This document shows positions 62,501 to 64,000 of a stretch of 64,000 nucleotides of DNA, in pieces (within the stretch, counting starts at the first letter, position 1; every line of letters starts with the position of its first letter). Source of the DNA: Amoebophrya sp. A120 (lineage: Eukaryota; Sar; Dinophyceae; Syndiniales; Amoebophryaceae). Position numbers and translations under genes: made by a program. Where the stretch lies: positions 1,666,538 through 1,730,537 of the forward strand of contig CAJINV010000015.1 of the NCBI GenBank assembly GCA_905178155.1, given 5' to 3'. Under the pieces are notes generated by a model, which searched no databases, was not told the DNA's origin, and saw only the letters and a program-made list of their open reading frames with translations.

Positions 62501-64000
62501 CTTATCCCAGGACGTGGTAAAGTCGCACGACTCGCAGCTGCACCAGACGGGTTCAGCGGCTGTGGACAGTAGACACCGGAACAGTACAAGAACCATGATC
62601 AAGCGGGGAAACAAGAATAAACAAGTCGGTAGTGGTCCAGGTCCATCATACACCTCGACTCCCGAACAAGAGCAATTTTCACCTGCTGGCGGAGGTACTG
62701 ATGAGCAACTGGAGATGTTGAACAGCGACGATGAAGACGAAGTAGACACTCCCTCCGGAACGACAAGTACTAAGAATCGCAGTTATATCTTCAAGAATCC
62801 TCTGTACCACCGAGAAAGGCTGGGCACGATCGATTCGCAGCTAGGGTTGCCCGGATACTTCCCCCCCACCGCTGGTCGCGAGACAGCTACCTCCAGTACT
62901 ATGGGCGACGAACAAGAAGATGTTGAAGATTCTTTTTCTGAAGAGCAAAGAAACCACTTCTATGATTTGGAAATTTTGAATAACCGGGCGAATGAACACC
63001 TACACGATGGCGAGGCCGACACCTATGGGAGTGACAGGACCGAAATCGACAAAATCGAAAAGTTTCATTTTGTAATGCATAAAATGTAGGGCACGCATGC
63101 CCTGTGTTGGGGACGACCACGCAAATGAGACCGAGCGCAACAAGCCTGTTTAGGTGAAGTAGACGATGCGCTGCCAGAGTAGCATGACAGGAGCAGTCTG
63201 CTTTGCCCAAACAGCATGACAGATCGGATTTTGGTGCTCTCGAAATTTGTCTTGCGCCGCGTGGAGACTGAGGCTCGAACTGGTATCAATTTTATGCATC
63301 ACAAATTATTTTGATTTTGTTGATTTGTTTGGTCCTGACAGTTCCATAACACTGATCCTTTGATTCCGCGACGGAATTCCTCGAGTGTGATGCGGAGCAG
63401 CAAGATATCAGAAAACCAAAGGAACTACAGCACTAGATCTTCAAATAAACGTGATAAAGGCGTCGATGCTGCTGGTAGTGCTGTCCTCGAGGGTCCTACA
63501 AAGAACAAAGAGGACCCCATGATATGCATCAACATGATCGACGAGCAAGATGAACAGAAAATTATCGCGGAAAATATCAAATGCAAAAATGTCTGGGTCT
63601 GGAAGCATGGAACTTGTAATGCTATTCCTACACTCCTGTAAAATCTGTATTGCATGACTAACAAAAACGCCCTCTTTGGTCATACAAAAGCGCAGTTTCT
63701 CATGCGGACTCAGTATGAGAGAGCGTTCTGGAATAAACTTGCCATGCTTGGTTGCATTGGCAAATATTTTACTCATCCACAGTTCTGCATCACAAGTTTC
63801 CAGACCCAGACTTTTTTGCATTTGATAGAAAAGCTGCACGAGCAAGACGAGGCAGCCGCGGACGATGTTTTTATCCTGTGCAAAAGTATCGTACTCGTAT
63901 TGCAGTCATGCATTACAAATCTTTGTTTTATGGTAAATCCGCATTACAAATTTTATCTCTCATGCTGAGGAAATTTGTAATGCATTTATACGAGTGCGAT
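44574..64000 (+). CDS. SulP-family anion transporter with long hydrophilic tail, 3' end outside window
   Basis: A membrane anion (sulfate/bicarbonate-type) transporter. The N-terminal exon (from ~44574) is charged (PPNEQDGDLDLLL..YACCRCGLLQRREE) and joins by GT-AG (45121-45335) to MPHAVSWYLFGERALDF. The permease domain follows: LTLKAIFAGLTVSLALIPEC, LAFSFVANVPPLVSLQA, NGCPGVISGAAGSIAVLLP, LIKLFIAVMCSGVMTMIYSL, VRLGFLIGLGFLMGY, LFLAFMASIVGLTETLLTFQ, ELFVQGVANLVCGLFGSMGG with CAMIGQSLICVRN, and GNIGRLAPILAALFTFTLTM to SALVGVMLVVSYHTIDFR. After this comes a very long Ser/Glu/Lys-rich tail (from ~58900), with no STAS domain seen before the window ends. Over 20 introners and a 7-kb retroinsert interrupt it. 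The 5' end is unresolved. Confidence 0.88.
44613..44876 (+). mobile_element. Family D introner
   Basis: 264 bp, repeats aaacc (44608-44612, 44877-44881). The left end is diverged (gtctggatcttctgaaac). Joins RRASKKT to FVATKNRR. Confidence 0.88.
45459..45683 (+). mobile_element. Family G introner
   Basis: 225 bp, tatgaccgtgcacaactcc to gttgtagtgcattgtcata; the flank repeat is weak. The protein joins DFIQPRH to KSLDDRIA. Confidence 0.82.
45832..46061 (+). mobile_element. Family G introner
   Basis: 230 bp, repeats cgcgt (45827-45831, 46062-46066). Joins LIPECLA to FSFVANV inside a transmembrane helix. Confidence 0.92.
46112..46256 (+). mobile_element. Family A introner
   Basis: 145 bp, repeats agccg (46107-46111, 46257-46261). 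Joins PLVSLQA to AWIMCFV. Confidence 0.92.
46300..46559 (+). mobile_element. Family D introner
   Basis: 260 bp, repeats acggc (46295-46299, 46560-46564). Joins VTALFNG to CPGVISGAAG, a conserved SulP stretch. Confidence 0.94.
46753..46913 (+). mobile_element. Family A introner
   Basis: 161 bp, repeats ctggc (46748-46752, 46914-46918). Joins LQARQLA to KQAQLIK. Confidence 0.92.
47006..47287 (+). mobile_element. Family C introner
   Basis: 282 bp, repeats cactt (47001-47005, 47288-47292). Ends tatcatttgtaaaaacgtct / ggacgtttttgctttccata. Joins LCQAHL to LLKLVTV. Confidence 0.92.
47393..47541 (+). mobile_element. Family A introner
   Basis: 149 bp, repeats cggaa (47388-47392, 47542-47546). Joins ESFETPE to FRNGIPD. 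Confidence 0.93.
47613..47897 (+). mobile_element. Family D introner, variant ends
   Basis: 285 bp, repeats tagtg (47608-47612, 47898-47902). Ends carry ttcctggatgtctggaag / cttccagacatccaggga: both ends changed together, as expected if pairing is kept. Confidence 0.9.
47963..48263 (+). mobile_element. Family A introner with nested insert
   Basis: 301 bp instead of ~150; repeats tccct (47958-47962, 48264-48268). Joins KSWQKLP to LAIISIF. Confidence 0.9.
48044..48179. mobile_element. 136-bp insert nested in the family A introner
   Basis: Flanked by tgtaatgct direct repeats (48035-48043, 48180-48188). Small, without open frame or inverted ends; may be a SINE-like piece. Confidence 0.6.
48306..48570 (+). 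mobile_element. Family D introner
   Basis: 265 bp, repeats cctcg (48301-48305, 48571-48575). Joins FVCTVLE to WGVFRPL. Confidence 0.93.
48737..49261 (+). mobile_element. Family C introner with internal insert
   Basis: 525 bp against ~280 for other C copies; repeats atttc/acttc (48732-48736, 49262-49266). The extra ~240 bp lies roughly between 48850 and 49090, with no clear flanking duplication. Joins LPIGHF to PQFFFLD. Confidence 0.85.
49317..49525 (+). mobile_element. Family F introner
   Basis: 209 bp, repeats ggaat/ggagt (49312-49316, 49526-49530). Ends tatgcacgaaaaaaactgtg / cacagtttttttcgtgcata form a perfect 20-bp inverted pair. Confidence 0.94.
49649..49932 (+). mobile_element. Family C introner
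   Basis: 284 bp, repeats tcctg (49644-49648, 49933-49937). Joins VADIGPIL to FLAFMAS. Confidence 0.92.
50319..50378 (+). repeat. Duplicated 17-bp motif around the SL
   Basis: ataccaacccctgccg occurs just before/overlapping the SL start (50319-50334) and again at 50363-50378 after the SL plus atccttaat. Confidence 0.85.
50331..50352 (+). other. Dinoflagellate spliced-leader sequence (relict in DNA)
   Basis: G followed by ccgtagccattttggctcaa and g: all 21 fixed positions of the 22-nt dinoflagellate SL, with an allowed first base. It is followed by atccttaa, not a GT donor, and no Sm-like stem-loop RNA follows. It is therefore a reverse-transcribed leader, not an SL RNA gene. Confidence 0.93.
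50379..51628 (+). other. 5' part of the retroelement
   Basis: A short frame from ATG 50647 (MNQNDLAAAPREEPDLSPRT) ends at 50722 in front of gtaagt. An overlapping 112-codon frame crosses 50657-50995. cgttggcgaacgttaaacg is repeated at 51504-51522 and 51548-51566. Could be a leader or a short ORF1; not recognised. Confidence 0.4.
51629..54097 (+). CDS. Retroelement-carried 822-aa protein of unknown function
   Basis: The longest uninterrupted frame in the window; first ATG at 51629 (MFCGITLQQKVNELTRSFLL), frame open from 51506. The first ~480 residues are helical with hydrophobic stretches (VSLKCKLVGFLFNT..ADVLYG; ILVWAYISSILHLLVVGVRI). A Cys/His-containing region follows (CNASGCCFFFRENDCDLAVL, HTSDHGEFSCPS). 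The last ~200 residues are Thr/Pro/Ala-rich and end basic (SRRKGKKNTTGTGRS). No YxDD box, endonuclease or protease motif is seen. 'SLK.KL...F.....A..LYG' faintly recalls the part downstream of the polymerase in some non-LTR ORFs, but too weakly to call. Intact coding suggests recent activity or selection. Confidence 0.7.
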   Translation: MFCGITLQQKVNELTRSFLLACYCPRSRRLETHRIARAADALLLDLQDMHYSARTWTPYSCADVDSHFHDPDDPARCNLGHFDTLQATRARSFLQGIVVQEGLSEEAAADLLAVVDDKALCILAHKDDLDSGNLARIFATLKQVTEINSRHCLQFFSKSKFEVIAGSPYWGPDVSSSNLAKVWELAAKHLNPFCVTPVVSLKCKLVGFLFNTHSSQADVLYGQILARLKWSRIAAELVCKYLRYVNGVQLRTILVWAYISSILHLLVVGVRIFPESYWQELLFQMSWSIADMVGLSVETTKHYLEANCIPRHDIHKLIFSKQMLNLTDPRLLATKILRCGAAKWTAISGTASVAAYATAPVLMGADDKEKALGFSAEGLVTLREIQKADLYTQDVLRDVVGDSALCKSLATTTTDSVDAAGSNASALPSLFVNKSSSPSAAVRATVLVPLPSASGRLSSALNRNYDAPVTHAAPPAICNASGCCFFFRENDCDLAVLYRGKAAKTYHTSDHGEFSCPSLRSDVRFLSCVVRAMEDWLGDCAAGLLSTHLIVAGVSLSPSLRSTAIHRLFRSMIWRWAPGRVSIIYHKRGGALSPMMYSEAQAVSHRSDILDLPNRGAGVVWPIRTLSLPFDFKTNDEKLSLQHFRNRVNARCKPKTTAATTGGGTLGASSTNTTTGGETLVSGADPSTGTQNTACGLPIPTVADPMPVENVTCTQQAPTGSAMTFPTAPRPAMPAIAAPPTMDSQLSNTGEQVPLVTCKPATSLPTQSSRRGKQDTAAANSTKRAVTTNVTVSPEAKSRRKGKKNTTGTGRSTVVPHVTATQ
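54098..57379 (+). other. 3' part of the retroelement, no long ORF
   Basis: 3.3 kb with only short, overlapping frames (179 aa at 54494-55033, 150 aa at 55008-55460, 127 aa at 56368-56751), Cys/Leu/Phe/Trp-rich and unrecognised. cgaacgttaaacgt at 57194-57207 repeats the motif found before the 822-aa ORF. A long UTR or decayed coding region are both possible. Confidence 0.45.
57484..57795 (+). mobile_element. Family H introner (E-related ends)
   Basis: 312 bp, repeats cctct (57479-57483, 57796-57800). Ends cagaatggaaatcctcaaag / ctttgaggatttccaacctg. Joins HQNGGGAS to LASNAGRSG. Confidence 0.92.
58426..58585 (+). mobile_element. Family A introner
   Basis: 160 bp, repeats gctgg (58421-58425, 58586-58590). 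Joins LVGVMLV to VSYHTIDF. Confidence 0.93.
58627..58879 (+). mobile_element. Family D introner
   Basis: 253 bp, repeats tctcc (58622-58626, 58880-58884). Joins IDFRFL to PAAWKAVF. Confidence 0.93.
59496..59655 (+). mobile_element. Family A introner
   Basis: 160 bp, repeats agcag (59491-59495, 59656-59660). Joins KSGSKEQ to MQSPFAG. Confidence 0.93.
59713..59964 (+). mobile_element. Family D introner
   Basis: 252 bp, repeats tccct (59708-59712, 59965-59969). Joins PASVDPL to MGSKISS. Confidence 0.92.
60027..60305 (+). mobile_element. Family C introner
   Basis: 279 bp, repeats aggca (60022-60026, 60306-60310). Joins HTGSSKG to SSNHDHH. Confidence 0.93.
60611..60868 (+). mobile_element. Family D introner
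   Basis: 258 bp, repeats cacac/cacgc (60606-60610, 60869-60873). Using the 5-bp repeat joins PGTNGT to HCDDKTTTIL, which keeps the downstream frame open; a 3- or 4-bp repeat would not. Confidence 0.9.
60991..61105 (+). repeat. agaggt-based tandem repeat
   Basis: Irregular repeats of gaggtcgacagaggt and gagaggtggc type. The complementary cctctcggccacctctgtag occurs at ~61270-61295, so the region could fold on itself. Confidence 0.85.
61438..61550 (+). repeat. ccctctcgcgc tandem repeat
   Basis: About nine units of caccctctcgcg / taccctctcgcgc, period 11-13 bp. Confidence 0.92.
62207..62486 (+). mobile_element. Family C introner
   Basis: 280 bp, repeats cgaaa (62202-62206, 62487-62491). Joins STGPRSRK to ISSLSQDV. 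Confidence 0.93.
63024..63348 (+). mobile_element. Family E introner, diverged
   Basis: 325 bp, repeats acacc/acact (63019-63023, 63349-63353). Ends gtgacaggaccgaaatcgac / ttgtttggtcctgacagttc. Joins DGEADT to DPLIPRR. Confidence 0.9.
63575..63827 (+). mobile_element. Family D introner
   Basis: 253 bp, repeats gaaaa (63570-63574, 63828-63832). Joins EQKIIAE to KLHEQDE. Confidence 0.93.
63872..64000 (+). mobile_element. Family A introner, cut by the window end
   Basis: Begins tatcctgtgcaaaagtatcg after DEAADDVF codons and reaches the complementary tacgagtgcgat at the last base of the window. Confidence 0.9.

Overview
The window reads as nuclear DNA of a dinoflagellate with a compact, gene-dense genome. 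Three things support this. First, a dinoflagellate spliced-leader (SL) sequence is present at 50331-50352, and a truncated one at 31694-31705. Second, every gene I can support lies on the + strand, as in dinoflagellate unidirectional arrays. Third, the coding regions are broken by about 70 short repeated elements that behave as introns ('introners'). My best guess is a Syndiniales parasite such as Amoebophrya, whose published genomes are known for invasive non-canonical introner introns. The genus is an inference; the dinoflagellate call is much firmer.

Layout: the 3' end of a sterol-desaturase/fatty-acid-hydroxylase family gene (150-962); a long spacer with a GC-rich island; a PDZ-like unknown protein (3686-6167); a coiled-coil protein (6813-9777); a disordered unknown (11252-12550); a tandemly duplicated stretch with a broken 5' copy (13568-13930) of the next gene; a membrane-anchored unknown (14738-19305); a TPR protein (20310-21829); a long U-box protein (22432-28514); a small unknown (29278-29780); a GCN20/ABCF3-type ABC-F ATPase (30904-38175); TRAPPC2/sedlin (39483-41204); a Gly-rich unknown (41382-42793); and a SulP anion transporter (44574 to beyond 64000).

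Introners: I sort them into nine families (A-I, my labels) by terminal inverted repeats. Nearly all begin TAT and end ATA, are 145-330 bp when unnested, and sit between 5-bp direct repeats. Removing the element plus one repeat copy restores the reading frame and, in known families, the conserved protein sequence (Walker A of ABC-F, sedlin core, SulP helices). This is what cut-and-paste DNA transposons that are spliced out would look like. A partial exon duplication in the ABC-F gene gives the same site empty and filled.

Second-layer insertions: several introners are themselves hosts. A 7.06-kb block (50318-57379) with an SL at its 5' end, an 822-aa ORF and an 18-bp target duplication sits inside a family E introner of the SulP gene. 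A 1.6-kb block with a truncated SL and a 16-22-bp duplication sits inside a family D introner of the ABC-F gene. Smaller nested inserts occur in family A, C, G and H copies. SL-bearing RNAs therefore seem to be reverse-transcribed into introners, which are tolerated because the introner is removed from the mRNA.
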